A stretch of DNA of 64,000 bases, from positions 1-64,000 of the forward strand of contig JAIOJF010000045.1 of assembly GCA_019911965.1 (NCBI GenBank). Reading direction: 5' to 3'. The notes below the pieces were generated by a model that ran no database searches, was not told where the DNA came from, and worked only from the letters and a program-made list of their open reading frames with translations. A program made the translations under genes and the position numbers. The DNA comes from Paracoccaceae bacterium. Its GTDB lineage: Bacteria; Pseudomonadota; Alphaproteobacteria; Rhodobacterales; Rhodobacteraceae. Position 1 is the first letter of the stretch; the number at the start of each line of letters is the position of its first letter. Shown here in pieces: positions 8,506 through 18,284 of the stretch.

Positions 8506-9552
8506 ATGACCGAACTTGGAACGCTGGAAGACCTGCCGCTGGATTACCGCAAGGGGCTGACCGCGAAGAACCTCGTGCCGCTCTGGCCCAGCCTGCGCGC
8601 GGCATTGCCGCATGGCATCCCGACCAGGCGCACCCGCCCGGTGGTGTGGAAATACGACGATATCCGCCCGCGCTTGATGCAGGCCGGCGACCTGACGCCG
8701 ATCGAGAAGGCCGAACGCCGGGTTCTGGTTCTGGCCAATCCCGGCCTCGGGCTGGAAAACATGCAGGCCACGCCGTCGATCTATATCGGCATGCAGCTTA
8801 TCCTGCCGGGCGAGACCGCGCCGAACCATCTGCATTCGCCATCGGCTGTGCGTTTCGTGGTTGAAGGGCAGGGCGGCTATACCGTGGTCAACGGGGAAAA
8901 GCTGCCGATGGACAAGGGCGATCTAATCCTGACGCCCTCGGGCCTGTGGCATGAACACGGGCATGAAGGCGACGGCCCGGTGGTGTGGCTGGACGCGCTG
9001 GACCTGCCGACCGTCTATGCAATGGAAGCCTCGTTCTGTATCGAAGGCGAAAGCCAGACCGTTCGCAACCAGCCCGACGCCTCGCAGAATTATTTCACCC
9101 GCGCCGGGCTGGCACCGATGTCGGCACTTGGCCGCCCCAAGGACGCCTACGCGCTGAAGCGCTTTCCGTGGCGGGATGTGCGCACCTCGCTTGAGGCTCT
9201 GGCCAGCGTCACCAACAAGGGCGAGGCGGTGCAACTGGCTTATGTGAATCCCGAAACCGGCGAGCCATGCATGCCGGTACTGGGCTTTTCCGCAATCCTG
9301 CTGCGCCCGGGCGAAACGATTTCGCCGGTGCGCAGATCCTCGTCCGCCGTGATCAACGTGGTTGAAGGGCAGGGGCAGGCGATTGTTGATGGCGTGGAGC
9401 TTGATTGGGGCGACAGCGATACCTTCGCGGTGCCGACGCATGCAGTTCTGCAGATCACCAATACCGGCACCAGGCCGGCCTACCTGTTCCAGGTGGACGA
9501 AGCCCCGATGCAGCGCAAGCTGGGCTTTTACCAGGAATTCCCCACCGGTTGA
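8506..9552 (+). CDS. Gentisate 1,2-dioxygenase (bicupin ring-cleavage enzyme)
   Basis: The 348-residue protein is a two-cupin dioxygenase of normal family length. The N-terminal cupin carries the iron ligands in [17 protein letters not shown] and the histidine in [19 protein letters not shown]. The second cupin (about 245-335) has lost the histidines, as is usual. Such enzymes open the ring of gentisate with O2 to give maleylpyruvate; related enzymes act on salicylate or 1-hydroxy-2-naphthoate, which cannot be excluded. It diverges from leuD, and no maleylpyruvate isomerase or hydrolase is adjacent. The start has GAAAGGACC upstream. Confidence 0.87.
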   Translation: MTELGTLEDLPLDYRKGLTAKNLVPLWPSLRAALPHGIPTRRTRPVVWKYDDIRPRLMQAGDLTPIEKAERRVLVLANPGLGLENMQATPSIYIGMQLILPGETAPNHLHSPSAVRFVVEGQGGYTVVNGEKLPMDKGDLILTPSGLWHEHGHEGDGPVVWLDALDLPTVYAMEASFCIEGESQTVRNQPDASQNYFTRAGLAPMSALGRPKDAYALKRFPWRDVRTSLEALASVTNKGEAVQLAYVNPETGEPCMPVLGFSAILLRPGETISPVRRSSSAVINVVEGQGQAIVDGVELDWGDSDTFAVPTHAVLQITNTGTRPAYLFQVDEAPMQRKLGFYQEFPTG

Positions 9553-9565
9553 CCGGCGGGCCGCG

Positions 9566-10066
9566 TCAGAGGTCGGCAGGCGCTACGTAGGCCTCGAACC
9601 TGGCGCTGCCGAATTGTGCCTCGGCCCAGTCGTCGATCTGGAAATCCAGCACGGTGGCGGCGCCGGTCGGGTATTTGGCGAACAGGCTGTGCTTAGGCGG
9701 TGGGTCCTGGCGCAGGCCGCGCGCCAGATCGCCGATGCCCGGCATATGGCCGATCATCAGCACGGTATCGCCGCTGGCGGTGCGCAGGGTATCCAGCATC
9801 TCGGCGTCAGTGGCGAGGTAGAGGTAATCCTCGAACCGCACATTGCTGACCGGGTTCAACTGGCCGAGAATGCCCGCCCATGTCTCGCGGCAGCGAAGCG
9901 CGGCTGAGGAGATCACCTCGTCCGGTTGATAGCCTTTGGAGGCAAGCCAGCGACCGATTTTCGGCGCCGCCTCGTGGCCGCGATCATTGAGCGGGCGATC
10001 CTTGTCGGGAAGGCTGCTTTCGGACCAGCTGGATTTCGCGTGGCGAACAAGGATCAGTCGTTTCAT
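9566..10066 (-). CDS. SixA-like histidine phosphatase
   Basis: This 166-residue protein of the RHG phosphatase superfamily has the phosphate-accepting histidine in LILVRHAKSSW and the second catalytic histidine in LMIGHMPGIGDLARGL. RHAKS rather than RHGE is typical of SixA phosphohistidine phosphatases, which remove phosphate from phosphotransfer proteins. Whether this one acts on a phosphorelay or a small molecule is unknown. It follows the 4Fe-4S protein gene by 3 bp and is probably co-transcribed with it. Confidence 0.85.
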   Translation of the reverse strand: MKRLILVRHAKSSWSESSLPDKDRPLNDRGHEAAPKIGRWLASKGYQPDEVISSAALRCRETWAGILGQLNPVSNVRFEDYLYLATDAEMLDTLRTASGDTVLMIGHMPGIGDLARGLRQDPPPKHSLFAKYPTGAATVLDFQIDDWAEAQFGSARFEAYVAPADL

Positions 10067-10069
10067 GAA

Positions 10070-10696
10070 TCAGCCTTTGTGGAAATGGCGCATGTGATGC
10101 GCGGATTGCTCGGGCAGCCTGCCATAGCTTTGACTGGTTGGGCAAGAACGCCGAACCGCGCAACCTTGCGTCATGCAGTCCTGCCCGGCGGGCTGGTCCA
10201 GAAAGGCGTGGCAGGCGGCCAGATCGTAGCCATCCGCAGTCAACGCTCCGGCAGGGCAGGCGGCAATGCAGGGCCTGGCGCAACCCTCGCAAGGGGGGGC
10301 ATCGGGTGTCGGTGGCAGCGCGATCTTCGCATCAAAGGCCAGCGCGCCGCGAAACGACAGGAACAGCCCGGACACGTCATGCACCATCAGGCTGACCGGC
10401 GATTGCCAGACCCGGCCCGAGGCCAGCGCCCAGGCAACGAACGGCTGATAGGGCGGGCCGCCGAACGGGAACAGAGCATTTGCACCAAGGTCTTCCGCCA
10501 GCCCGCCGATCACCCGCAGCGACCATCGGTCCACCGCATCCGCGTCGCCATATTCCGGGCTTTCGGTGATCAATTGCCAGAAGCCCGGTTCCGCCGGGCC
10601 AAGCAGCACCAGCGTGCCGCCGGTTTCGGGATGAAACGCGCCGAATATCGCAAGACCTGCGGCCTCAGCCGCGGCCTCGATCTGCGCATATGTCAC
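10070..10696 (-). CDS. 4Fe-4S binding protein related to epoxyqueuosine reductase C-terminal domain
   Basis: The 208-residue protein has two cysteine clusters: CEGCARPCIAACPAGAL near residue 136 and CMTQGCAVRRSCP near 174. The first is a clear 4Fe-4S motif; the second resembles the QueG/reductive dehalogenase C-terminal ferredoxin. The N-terminal half resembles the QueG-associated region, but no complete cobalamin domain is present, so it is probably not the queuosine enzyme itself. It overlaps the sterol-desaturase-like gene by 4 bp and precedes the SixA gene. Electron partner unknown. Confidence 0.75.
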   Translation of the reverse strand: MTYAQIEAAAEAAGLAIFGAFHPETGGTLVLLGPAEPGFWQLITESPEYGDADAVDRWSLRVIGGLAEDLGANALFPFGGPPYQPFVAWALASGRVWQSPVSLMVHDVSGLFLSFRGALAFDAKIALPPTPDAPPCEGCARPCIAACPAGALTADGYDLAACHAFLDQPAGQDCMTQGCAVRRSCPTSQSYGRLPEQSAHHMRHFHKG

Positions 10697-11487
10697 TTGC
10701 GCCGGAATGGCAGGGCCAGTATCCAGCCCAGCCTTGCCGGGCGGTCATCCTGCCACTTGAGGCCGATCGTCATGTCAAGATGCCCTTCCGCAGGTTCGGC
10801 CACATAGGTGCCAAGGATACGATCCCACAGCGAAAGCGCAAAGCCATAATTCGAATCATGTTCGGCGCGGTGGACGGAATGGTGGATGCGGTGCATGTCA
10901 GGCGTCACCAGCACCAGCCGCACCACCCGGTCCAGCGCCTGCGGCAGGCGGATATTGGCATGATTGAACATCGCCGTGCCGTTCAGGATGATCTCGAACA
11001 GGATCACCGCCAGTGCTGCCGGGCCGATCAGATAGACCACGCCGATCTTGACCAGCATCGAGGCCAGTATCTCGACCGGATGGAACCTGAGCGCGGTGGT
11101 CACGTCGAAATCCCGGTCGGCATGGTGCACCCGGTGAAACCGCCAGAACAGCGGCACCTTGTGGATGATCAGATGCTGTGCCCAGATCGCGAAATCGAGG
11201 ATCAGGATCGCCCCGACAATTTCCACCCAGGCCGGCCAGTCGGTCAGGTTGAACAGGCCCAAGCCATTATGCCGGGCATCCAGAGCCGCCCCTACCGCCA
11301 GCAGCGGCAATGCCAGCGCCATGAGGTGCAGGGCGGCCTGATCAATCGCGACAATGCCGATATTGGTGATCCAGCGTCTGGCGCGGCTCTGTACCCGGCG
11401 ACGACGCGGCACCAGCGCCTCGATCACGGCGAATAATGCGAACAGGCCGAGAAAGGCCGCCACTCGGATCAGGATTTCGTTTTCCAT
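10693..11487 (-). CDS. Sterol desaturase/fatty acid hydroxylase-superfamily membrane protein
   Basis: The 264-residue protein has about five membrane segments and the histidine clusters of the integral-membrane di-iron hydroxylases: WAQHLIIH, FWRFHRVHHAD, LNGTAMFNHANI and DMHRIHHSVHRAEHDSNYGF. Such enzymes hydroxylate or desaturate lipid chains using O2. The start is ATG 11487; the longer frame runs back into argB. Its product and lipid substrate cannot be determined here. It overlaps the 4Fe-4S gene by 4 bp, and that protein could be an electron donor, though this is only inference. Confidence 0.85.
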   Translation of the reverse strand: MENEILIRVAAFLGLFALFAVIEALVPRRRRVQSRARRWITNIGIVAIDQAALHLMALALPLLAVGAALDARHNGLGLFNLTDWPAWVEIVGAILILDFAIWAQHLIIHKVPLFWRFHRVHHADRDFDVTTALRFHPVEILASMLVKIGVVYLIGPAALAVILFEIILNGTAMFNHANIRLPQALDRVVRLVLVTPDMHRIHHSVHRAEHDSNYGFALSLWDRILGTYVAEPAEGHLDMTIGLKWQDDRPARLGWILALPFRRK

Positions 11488-11533
11488 GGCCGCAAAGGTG
11501 GGGGCGGCAGGGCTTCGCTGCAAGTGCGGCGGA

Positions 11534-12400
11534 TCAGCCGGCGCGAATGATGCTGCCCGCGCCATGTTCGGTGAACAATTCCAGCAGCACCGCATGCGGC
11601 GCGCGCCCGTCCAGGATCACCGCCGCACGAACCCCGCCCTCGATCGCCATCAATGCTGTCTCGGTCTTGGGGATCATGCCGCCGGCGATCACGCCAGCTT
11701 CGGTCATCTGGCGGATTTCGCCCGAGGTCAGTTGCGTCACCACCTCGCCTTCGGCATTCTTCACACCCGCCACATCGGTCAGCAGCAAAAGACGATCCGC
11801 CTTCAGCGCCGCCGCGATGGCACCGGCGGCAGTATCGCCGTTGACATTGTAGGTCTCGCCGCTCCGCCCGGTGCCGAGCGGCGCGATCACCGGGATATAT
11901 CCCGTCGCCGCCAGTTCCTTCAGCACCCGCGGGCGCACCTCGACCGGGTCGCCGACAAAGCCCAGATCGGGCATGGCGCGTTCGCAGATCATCAGGTTGG
12001 CATCCTTGCCTGACAGCCCGACCGCGCGGCCGCCCTGCATGTTGATCGCCTGCACGATCCGCTTGTTGATCTGGCCGGACAGCACCATTTCCACCACCTC
12101 GACGGTCGCGGCATCGCTGACCCGCTTGCCGTTGACGAAATCCGATTTGATATCCAGCCGCGCCAGCATGTCGTTGATCATCGGCCCGCCGCCATGCACG
12201 ATCACCGGGTTGATGTTCACCTGCTTCAGCAGGACGACATCGCGGGCGAACTTGATCATGCCCTCTTCGCTGCCCATCGCATGGCCGCCGAGCTTGATCA
12301 CCACCACCGCGCCATCATAGCGTTGCAGATAGGGCAGGGCTTCGGAAAGAGTGCGGGCGGTGGCGAACCAGTCGTGATCCATAGCGGTCTGTTTCTTCAT
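11534..12400 (-). CDS. argB: Acetylglutamate kinase
   Basis: ArgB phosphorylates N-acetylglutamate in the second step of arginine synthesis. The 288-residue protein shows [12 protein letters not shown] (phosphate-binding lysine and glycine loop), [27 protein letters not shown], the [15 protein letters not shown] nucleotide segment and [11 protein letters not shown] at the allosteric end. Start ATG 12400 is preferred; an internal ATG at 12382 is possible. It is the last gene of the yidC-MOSC-engB-argB cluster, although here an SDR gene on the opposite strand lies between engB and argB. Confidence 0.96.
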   Translation of the reverse strand: MKKQTAMDHDWFATARTLSEALPYLQRYDGAVVVIKLGGHAMGSEEGMIKFARDVVLLKQVNINPVIVHGGGPMINDMLARLDIKSDFVNGKRVSDAATVEVVEMVLSGQINKRIVQAINMQGGRAVGLSGKDANLMICERAMPDLGFVGDPVEVRPRVLKELAATGYIPVIAPLGTGRSGETYNVNGDTAAGAIAAALKADRLLLLTDVAGVKNAEGEVVTQLTSGEIRQMTEAGVIAGGMIPKTETALMAIEGGVRAAVILDGRAPHAVLLELFTEHGAGSIIRAG

Positions 12401-12491
12401 CTGTGGACATCCATGTTGCGCCAGAAGTGTTAGTGCCTTGCGCCAGCCATGCCAAGGGGATAGCGTCGGCGGTCGCAACCGGAGGCCGTAC

Positions 12492-13232
12492 ATGAGCGCT
12501 GAAACCAGGCAACGAACGCTGCTTCTGACCGGTGCCAGCCGGGGCATCGGCCATGCCACGGTCAAGCGGTTCTCGGCCGAGGGCTGGCGGGTGCTGACCT
12601 GTTCGCGCCAGCCGTTCGACCCGCGTTGTCCCTGGCCGGGCGGGGCGGACGATCATGTCCAGATCGACCTGTCGGACCCGAAACTGACCATCGCGGCGAT
12701 CGATTCGATCCGCGCCAAGCTGGACGGTCGGCTGGATGCGCTGGTCAACAATGCCGGGATTTCCCCGAAAGGGCCGGATGGCGCACGGCTGAACACCCTC
12801 GACACCGATCTCAGCACATGGGGCCATGTGTTCCATGTGAATTTCTTCGCCTCGGTCATTCTGGCCCGCGGCTTGCGGGCGGAACTGGCGGCGGCGAAAG
12901 GGGCGGTGGTGAATGTTACGTCCATCGCCGGAGACCGGGTGCATCCCTTTGCCGGGGCCGCCTATGCCACGTCCAAGGCCGCATTGGCGGCGCTGACCCG
13001 CGAGATGGCGCATGATTTCGGGCCGTTGGGGGTGCGGGTGAACGCGATTGCTCCGGGCGAGGTGGAAACCTCGATCCTGTCGCCGGGAACCGACAAGATC
13101 GTCGCGAAACTGCCGCTGCAACGGCTGGGCCAGCCATCCGAGGTGGCGGCGGCGATCTGGTTCCTGTGCTCGGGCGAAAGCTCGTATATTTCCGGGGTCG
13201 AGATCGAGGTGAATGGCGGCCAGCATGTCTGA
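12492..13232 (+). CDS. Short-chain dehydrogenase/reductase
   Basis: This is a classical 246-residue SDR. The cofactor motif TGASRGIG lies near residue 13, NNAG near 85, the catalytic serine in NVTSIAGDR, the YATSK tyrosine-lysine pair near 160, and [12 protein letters not shown] follows. The start has GGAGG 7 nt upstream. It is transcribed oppositely to its neighbours and sits between engB and argB, so it looks inserted into a conserved cluster. The substrate is unknown. Confidence 0.9.
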   Translation: MSAETRQRTLLLTGASRGIGHATVKRFSAEGWRVLTCSRQPFDPRCPWPGGADDHVQIDLSDPKLTIAAIDSIRAKLDGRLDALVNNAGISPKGPDGARLNTLDTDLSTWGHVFHVNFFASVILARGLRAELAAAKGAVVNVTSIAGDRVHPFAGAAYATSKAALAALTREMAHDFGPLGVRVNAIAPGEVETSILSPGTDKIVAKLPLQRLGQPSEVAAAIWFLCSGESSYISGVEIEVNGGQHV

Positions 13233-13249
13233 CCGTGCGGCAGGTCCGG

Positions 13250-13900
13250 CTATTCCATCGTCGCGATAATGGCCCGCAGGTCGGCAACCCCGTCGCCCTT
13301 TTCCGCCGAGGTCAGGATGATTTCGGGATAGGCCGCCGGATGCTTGGCCAGGCAGGCGAAGGTCTTTTCGACATTTTGGTCCAATTCGCCCATGCGCGGC
13401 TTGTCGCATTTGGTCAGCACCACCTGAAACGTCACCGCCGCGCGGTCCAGCAGCGCCATGATCTCTTCATCCACCGCCTTTGGCCCGTGGCGGCCATCCA
13501 CCAGCAGGAATACCCGCCGCAGCGTTGCCCGCCCGGCCAAATAAGCCTTCAGCAGGCGCTGCCATTTTTCGACCATCGCCACCGGCGCCTCTGCATAGCC
13601 ATAGCCGGGCAGATCGACCAGATAGAGCGCGTCGCCCGCCGCGAAGAAGTTGATTTCCTGGGTCCGTCCGGGCGTGTTCGAGGCCCGGGCCAGTGCCTTT
13701 CGGCCCGTCAGTGCGTTGATCAGGCTTGATTTTCCGACATTCGAGCGCCCGGCGAAGCACACCTCCAGCCGGTCCGCCGGAGGCAGGCCGTCCATCGCCA
13801 CCACGCCTTTCAGGAAATCGACCGGCCCGGCAAACAGCAATCGCCCGGCTTCGCGGGCGGCCTCGTCAGGCGGTTCGGCGATGGTGAAGCGTGGCGTCAT
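13250..13900 (-). CDS. engB: Ribosome biogenesis GTP-binding protein EngB/YsxC/YihA
   Basis: EngB is a small TRAFAC GTPase needed for late large-subunit ribosome assembly. All G motifs are visible in its 216 residues: GRSNVGKSS (G1), NTPGRTQEINFF (G2), DLPGYGYA (G3), TKCDKPRMGE (G4) and SAEKGDGV (G5). It begins 1 bp after the MOSC gene on the same strand, in the usual yidC-MOSC-engB order, which supports co-transcription. Confidence 0.96.
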   Translation of the reverse strand: MTPRFTIAEPPDEAAREAGRLLFAGPVDFLKGVVAMDGLPPADRLEVCFAGRSNVGKSSLINALTGRKALARASNTPGRTQEINFFAAGDALYLVDLPGYGYAEAPVAMVEKWQRLLKAYLAGRATLRRVFLLVDGRHGPKAVDEEIMALLDRAAVTFQVVLTKCDKPRMGELDQNVEKTFACLAKHPAAYPEIILTSAEKGDGVADLRAIIATME

Positions 13901-13901
13901 G

Positions 13902-14657
13902 TCAAAGCACCTCGATCTTGTCGCCCTGGCGGATCAAACCGCCCTTGCTGACCACGGCATATACACCCATTTCCTGATGGCCGAAACCGCTGCGCAGAGC
14001 GGCCAGGATATCGACGTCGCGCGCGCCGGTTTCGGGGTTCGCCTCGGTCATCCGGCAGCGGGTGATCTGCTCGCAGATGTCCAGTTCGGCCTCGCCTATG
14101 CGCAACTTATGCCCGATCAGGCCGGCCTCGGCCCAGCTTTCCCAGCCATCCACCAGCAGGTTGCCACGCCAGCGTAGGGGTGACAGCGGCTGGCCGACCA
14201 CATCCGCTACTGCCAGGTGCGACGCGAGGTTGATGACCGAGACCGAGGCGAAATCGGTATCCGTCATCGCCTGGCTGCCCCGCACCAGCCGCGCTGGCAA
14301 AGTGCGTGCTCCGTTCGAGACCGGCATCACCCACTGGATGAACCGGTTGGCATCGCCCTCGTCATCGGGATCAATGGTCAGGTCGCGCAGGTCCGGATGG
14401 CTGAATGTCAGCTTGCCGAGATAGGCATCATGGCGCGCCGTCATCGCCTGCAGGCGCGGCGATTTCGTGCCGCGTGAAAACTCCGAACAGGGCTGCCAGC
14501 GGGGCCGCGCCGCATCGAAACAGGACCGTTCATGCGCCACCGCCCACTGGCGGTCCATCGGCAGGCATTTGCCCTCGCTCAGGGCCACCTCGGCCAGTTC
14601 CTCGCGCCCATGCGCCTTGATCGGATGCCGCCATATCCCGGCGATGCGGCCGGTCAT
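13902..14657 (-). CDS. MOSC domain-containing protein
   Basis: The 251-residue protein combines an N-terminal MOSC barrel (GIWRHPIKAHGREEL) with a MOSC domain related to the C-terminal part of molybdenum cofactor sulfurase. The conserved cysteine is in CEQITRCRMTEANPETG, followed by the GHQEMGVYAVV segment. MOSC proteins bind molybdenum cofactor or transfer sulfur. It overlaps the yidC stop by 4 bp and is followed at once by engB, the normal neighbourhood in this group. Confidence 0.88.
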   Translation of the reverse strand: MTGRIAGIWRHPIKAHGREELAEVALSEGKCLPMDRQWAVAHERSCFDAARPRWQPCSEFSRGTKSPRLQAMTARHDAYLGKLTFSHPDLRDLTIDPDDEGDANRFIQWVMPVSNGARTLPARLVRGSQAMTDTDFASVSVINLASHLAVADVVGQPLSPLRWRGNLLVDGWESWAEAGLIGHKLRIGEAELDICEQITRCRMTEANPETGARDVDILAALRSGFGHQEMGVYAVVSKGGLIRQGDKIEVL

Positions 14658-16483
14658 TTCTTCTCGGCTTTGTCACGCTTGAAGGTGGACAGGATGTTGC
14701 CGAACACGTTCGGCTTGATGCCCTGGCTGCGCATGATCGTGTATTGCTGGATGAAGGTGATGGTGTTGTTCGCTACCCAGTACAGCACCAGGCCGCTGGC
14801 AAAGCGGCCCAGCATGAACATGAACACCCACGGCATCCAGGCGAAAATCTGCGCCTGCATCTTGTCGGTGGGGGCCGGGTTCAGCTTTTGCTGCATCCAC
14901 ATTGTGACGCCCATCAGGATCGGGAATACCCCGATCGAGAAGATCGCAAGAATGCTTTCCGGCCCCGGAGCGGAAAACGGAAGCAGGCCGAACAGGTTCA
15001 AAAACGAGGTCGGATCGGGTGCCGACAAATCCCTGATCCAGCCAAAGAACGGCGCGTGGCGCAACTCGATGGTGACGAAAATCACCTTGTAGAGCGAAAA
15101 GAAGATCGGAATCTGCACAAGGATCGGCAAACAGCCCGAGGCCGGGTTTACCTTCTTGTCCTTGTAGAGCTTCATCATCTCCTGCTGCATCTTCTGACGA
15201 TCATCGCCGGCGCGTTCCTTGATTTTCTCCATCTCGGGCTGCAATTCCTTCATCCGCGCCATCGACACGAAGGATTTGTAGGCCAGCGGGAACAGCAGCA
15301 ACTTGATCACGATGGTCAGGCTGATGATTGCCAGGCCCATATTGCCGATCAGGTTGTTCATGAAATGCAGGACCTGAAAAATCGGCTTGGTCAGGAAGAA
15401 GAACCAGCCCCAGTCGATCGAATCGACGAATTGTTCGATTCCCAGATCGTTCTGGTAGTGGCGGATTTTCTCCCATTGCTTGGCACCGGCGAACAGCGAG
15501 GTGGTCATGGTCTGGGTGCTGCCGGGCGCAACCGCCATGATCGGCAGGCGCATGTCGGTCTGGTATGTGTCGCTTGTCTGGGTATATTTGGCGACCGATT
15601 TGAAGGCCTGCCCGGCGGCCGGGATCAGCGTGGTCATCCAGTATTTGTCGGTGAAGCCGATCCAGCCGCTGCGCTGCACGTCGATCAGATCGACGGCGGC
15701 ACCCTCGGCGGCGCTGATTGTGGCGTCGGGCATGTCGGAATAGTCGATTTCCTCGATCTCGCCGTCCGAAGCACGCACCACGCCTTCATGCAGGATGTAG
15801 AACCCGATCACGTCCGGCTCGCCATGCCGCGCGATGATGCCGTAGGGGGCCATTTTCCGTTCGGTCGTGCCGGTATTGGTGACCGATTGTTCGATGGTGA
15901 ACAGGTAATCCTTGTCGACCGAGATCTTGCGGTGGAAGATCAGGCCATTGCCGTTGTCCCAGACCAGCGTGACCGGGGTGTCGACCGTCAGGACCCGCCC
16001 GCTTTCCACCTGCCAGGGGGTGTTGGCACCGGGCACATCGGCGAAATCCAGATCGCCGACCGGGGCCCAGCCGTAAAGTGCGTAATAGGGTTCGGGGCTG
16101 CCGACCGGTGACAGCAGCGTCACCTTGTCCGAGGCGGGGTCCAGCGTGACCCGGTAATCGTTCAGCGCCAGATCGTCGATCCGCCCGCCCTTCAGCGACA
16201 GCGAGCCGCTGAGTGCCGGGGTTTCGATGCGCACGCGCTCGGTCTTGGCCAGGGCGGCCTCGCGGGTTTCCGCGGGCGTGCTGGTCAGCACCGGCGCGAC
16301 GGCCCCGGCCCCGGCTTGCGGTGTCGGGGCAACCTGGTCGCCGCCGGTCTGGCCGGTTTGTCCGGCGACCGGTGCGGGTGACGTTGGCGGCGGTGCTTCG
16401 GGCGGAAAGAAGGTCAGCCAACCCAGGATCACCAGCGCGCTCAACACGGTGGCGAGAATGAGATTCTTGTTCTGATCGTCCAT
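14654..16483 (-). CDS. yidC: Membrane protein insertase YidC
   Basis: YidC inserts and folds inner-membrane proteins with or without SecYEG. At 609 residues this is the long Gram-negative form. An N-terminal anchor (NLILATVLSALVILGWLTFF) is followed by a proline/threonine-rich linker, a large periplasmic beta domain (about 85-360) and the conserved five-helix core (ISLTIVIKLLLFPLAYKSF ... GCLPILVQIPIFFSLYKVIFV ... MWMQQKLNP ... FASGLVLYWVANN). Downstream are MOSC and engB in the usual order; yidD, rnpA and rpmH are displaced upstream by about 4 kb. Confidence 0.97.
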   Translation of the reverse strand: MDDQNKNLILATVLSALVILGWLTFFPPEAPPPTSPAPVAGQTGQTGGDQVAPTPQAGAGAVAPVLTSTPAETREAALAKTERVRIETPALSGSLSLKGGRIDDLALNDYRVTLDPASDKVTLLSPVGSPEPYYALYGWAPVGDLDFADVPGANTPWQVESGRVLTVDTPVTLVWDNGNGLIFHRKISVDKDYLFTIEQSVTNTGTTERKMAPYGIIARHGEPDVIGFYILHEGVVRASDGEIEEIDYSDMPDATISAAEGAAVDLIDVQRSGWIGFTDKYWMTTLIPAAGQAFKSVAKYTQTSDTYQTDMRLPIMAVAPGSTQTMTTSLFAGAKQWEKIRHYQNDLGIEQFVDSIDWGWFFFLTKPIFQVLHFMNNLIGNMGLAIISLTIVIKLLLFPLAYKSFVSMARMKELQPEMEKIKERAGDDRQKMQQEMMKLYKDKKVNPASGCLPILVQIPIFFSLYKVIFVTIELRHAPFFGWIRDLSAPDPTSFLNLFGLLPFSAPGPESILAIFSIGVFPILMGVTMWMQQKLNPAPTDKMQAQIFAWMPWVFMFMLGRFASGLVLYWVANNTITFIQQYTIMRSQGIKPNVFGNILSTFKRDKAEKK

Positions 16484-16606
16484 ACCGCGCCCATTTCGAG
16501 TGTGATTTTTCGCTAGGGTGGTTCAACAGATGTGGCCCCCAAAGGTCAAGCGGTTTTCAAGGAACCGGACGCGGCGGTATTGCACAGGGCACGATGATTC
16601 GGGCTA

Positions 16607-18160
16607 TCAGCCGGCCTTGCTGACCGGTGGCGCACCCTTTGCCAGCTTTTCGCGGTGATGCGTCAGCCAGGCGATGCTGTCCTCGAACGGCATCGGGCGG
16701 GCAATGCCGAAGCCCTGAATATACCGGCAGCCGAGCTCGGCCAGCCTGCCATGTTCGGCGATGGTTTCGACGCCTTCGGCCAAAGTTTCGATCCCGAGGC
16801 TTTCGGCCATGCGGATGATAGCCGAGGCCATCGCCTGCTGTTCGGCATCGCTGTCGATATGGGTGATGAAGCTGCGGTCGATCTTGATCCGGTTGACGGC
16901 GAAGCGGCGGATATTGGCAATCGCCGCATGGCCGGTGCCGAAATCATCCAGATCAATGTTGAAGCCATGCGCCGCCAGGGCGCGGATATTGCTGGTGACG
17001 ACATCGTCGTCATGCTCGCTCACGACATTTTCCAGCACCTCGATGGTGATCCGCGACGGGGCGACGTCGAAACGGTCAACCTCCCATTTGATCTTTTCCA
17101 CCAGCTTGGGGTTGCGCAATTCTTCGGACGAGAAATTGACCCCGACACAGGGCACCCGGAACCCGGCCCGATCCCAGGCCTTCAGGGCTGACAGCGAATG
17201 ATAAAGGATCACCTCGCCCAGCCGGTCCGACCGCCCGGTGGCAGCAACCGCCTTCAAAAACAGCCCTGGCAGGATCAGCCCGTTTTCGGGATGTTCCCAG
17301 CGCGCCAGCGCCTCGAACCCCGCGATTTCGCCGGTATCGGTGCAGATCTGGGGCTGGAAGAACGGCCTGATCTGGCCGTTTTCCAGCGCTGCCTCCAGTT
17401 CGGACGACAGGTGATGCAGTTTCTGCGCCTCGCGCCGCATCTTGGGCGAAAAGCTGCGGGTTGCGTTCGGGCCTTCGCGCCGCGCCAGATCCAGCGCGAT
17501 GCCGGCGCTGGCCAGGATCGAATCGGCATCCTGTGCTGGTGCGCGGCCCGACAGGCAGATACCGATCGAGCAGGTCAGGTAACAGGTGACGTGATCAATG
17601 CTGAACGGATGATCGATCGCCGCGCGGACGCGTTCGGCGATGGTCATGGCGATGGCCAGATCGGCCTTGCGGATCGGGTTCAGCACCAGCGCGAAATCAT
17701 CGCCGTCGATCCGTGCCACCAGATCGTTGTCGCGCACGCAGGATCTGAGCCGGTCCCCGATTTCCGCCAGCACACGATCGCCGGTTTCCATGCCGTAGCG
17801 TTCGTTGATCAGGCGAAAACGGTCGATATCGATATGCAGGGTGGCGGTTTCGCGGCCGGTATTACGCTCGGTCTCGATGAAACGGGTCAGGCGCTGGCGG
17901 GCGGCCTGCCGGTTGGCCAGCCCGGTCAACGGGTCGCGCATGTCTTCGCTGAGAGGCGCGGTTTGGTGTGCATTGTTGCGGCCCAGCAATTCCTGGAATG
18001 CCAGCAGCAGCGGGAACATGAAGCTGACCACGAACAGCACCGCTTCGGCCCGGATCCAGTAGGCAGCAACGATGAACAGCGGCATGAAGCTGAGCAACTG
18101 GAAATCGCCCGGCCCGCGTTTCAGCCAGCTTTCGCGCTTATGCGTGTCATTCTGCGGCAA
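16607..18160 (-). CDS. Membrane GGDEF-EAL protein, probable c-di-GMP phosphodiesterase
   Basis: Two hydrophobic segments (about 22-60) anchor a GGDEF domain (75-235) and an EAL domain (250-505). The GGDEF signature reads RIDGDDFAL instead of GGDEF, so cyclase activity is doubtful. The EAL domain keeps its key motifs: GFEALARW, GVNFSSEEL, the IEVLE glutamate, DLDDFGTG, IKIDRSFI and ETLAEGVET. The net role is therefore probably hydrolysis of c-di-GMP, possibly stimulated by GTP binding at the degenerate domain. Standing between yidC and ttcA, it interrupts the classical rpmH-rnpA-yidD-yidC order. Confidence 0.9.
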   Translation of the reverse strand: MPQNDTHKRESWLKRGPGDFQLLSFMPLFIVAAYWIRAEAVLFVVSFMFPLLLAFQELLGRNNAHQTAPLSEDMRDPLTGLANRQAARQRLTRFIETERNTGRETATLHIDIDRFRLINERYGMETGDRVLAEIGDRLRSCVRDNDLVARIDGDDFALVLNPIRKADLAIAMTIAERVRAAIDHPFSIDHVTCYLTCSIGICLSGRAPAQDADSILASAGIALDLARREGPNATRSFSPKMRREAQKLHHLSSELEAALENGQIRPFFQPQICTDTGEIAGFEALARWEHPENGLILPGLFLKAVAATGRSDRLGEVILYHSLSALKAWDRAGFRVPCVGVNFSSEELRNPKLVEKIKWEVDRFDVAPSRITIEVLENVVSEHDDDVVTSNIRALAAHGFNIDLDDFGTGHAAIANIRRFAVNRIKIDRSFITHIDSDAEQQAMASAIIRMAESLGIETLAEGVETIAEHGRLAELGCRYIQGFGIARPMPFEDSIAWLTHHREKLAKGAPPVSKAG

Positions 18161-18284
18161 ACCCGGCCCCCCAACACTTCGGAACGCAAACTCGCGTCCC
18201 GCCCCAAGGCTAGGGCCGAAGGCTTCACCGGGATGTTAACTCCACCGGCTTCAGGGCCAATACTTGTGCCGGATTTTCCGAAAA

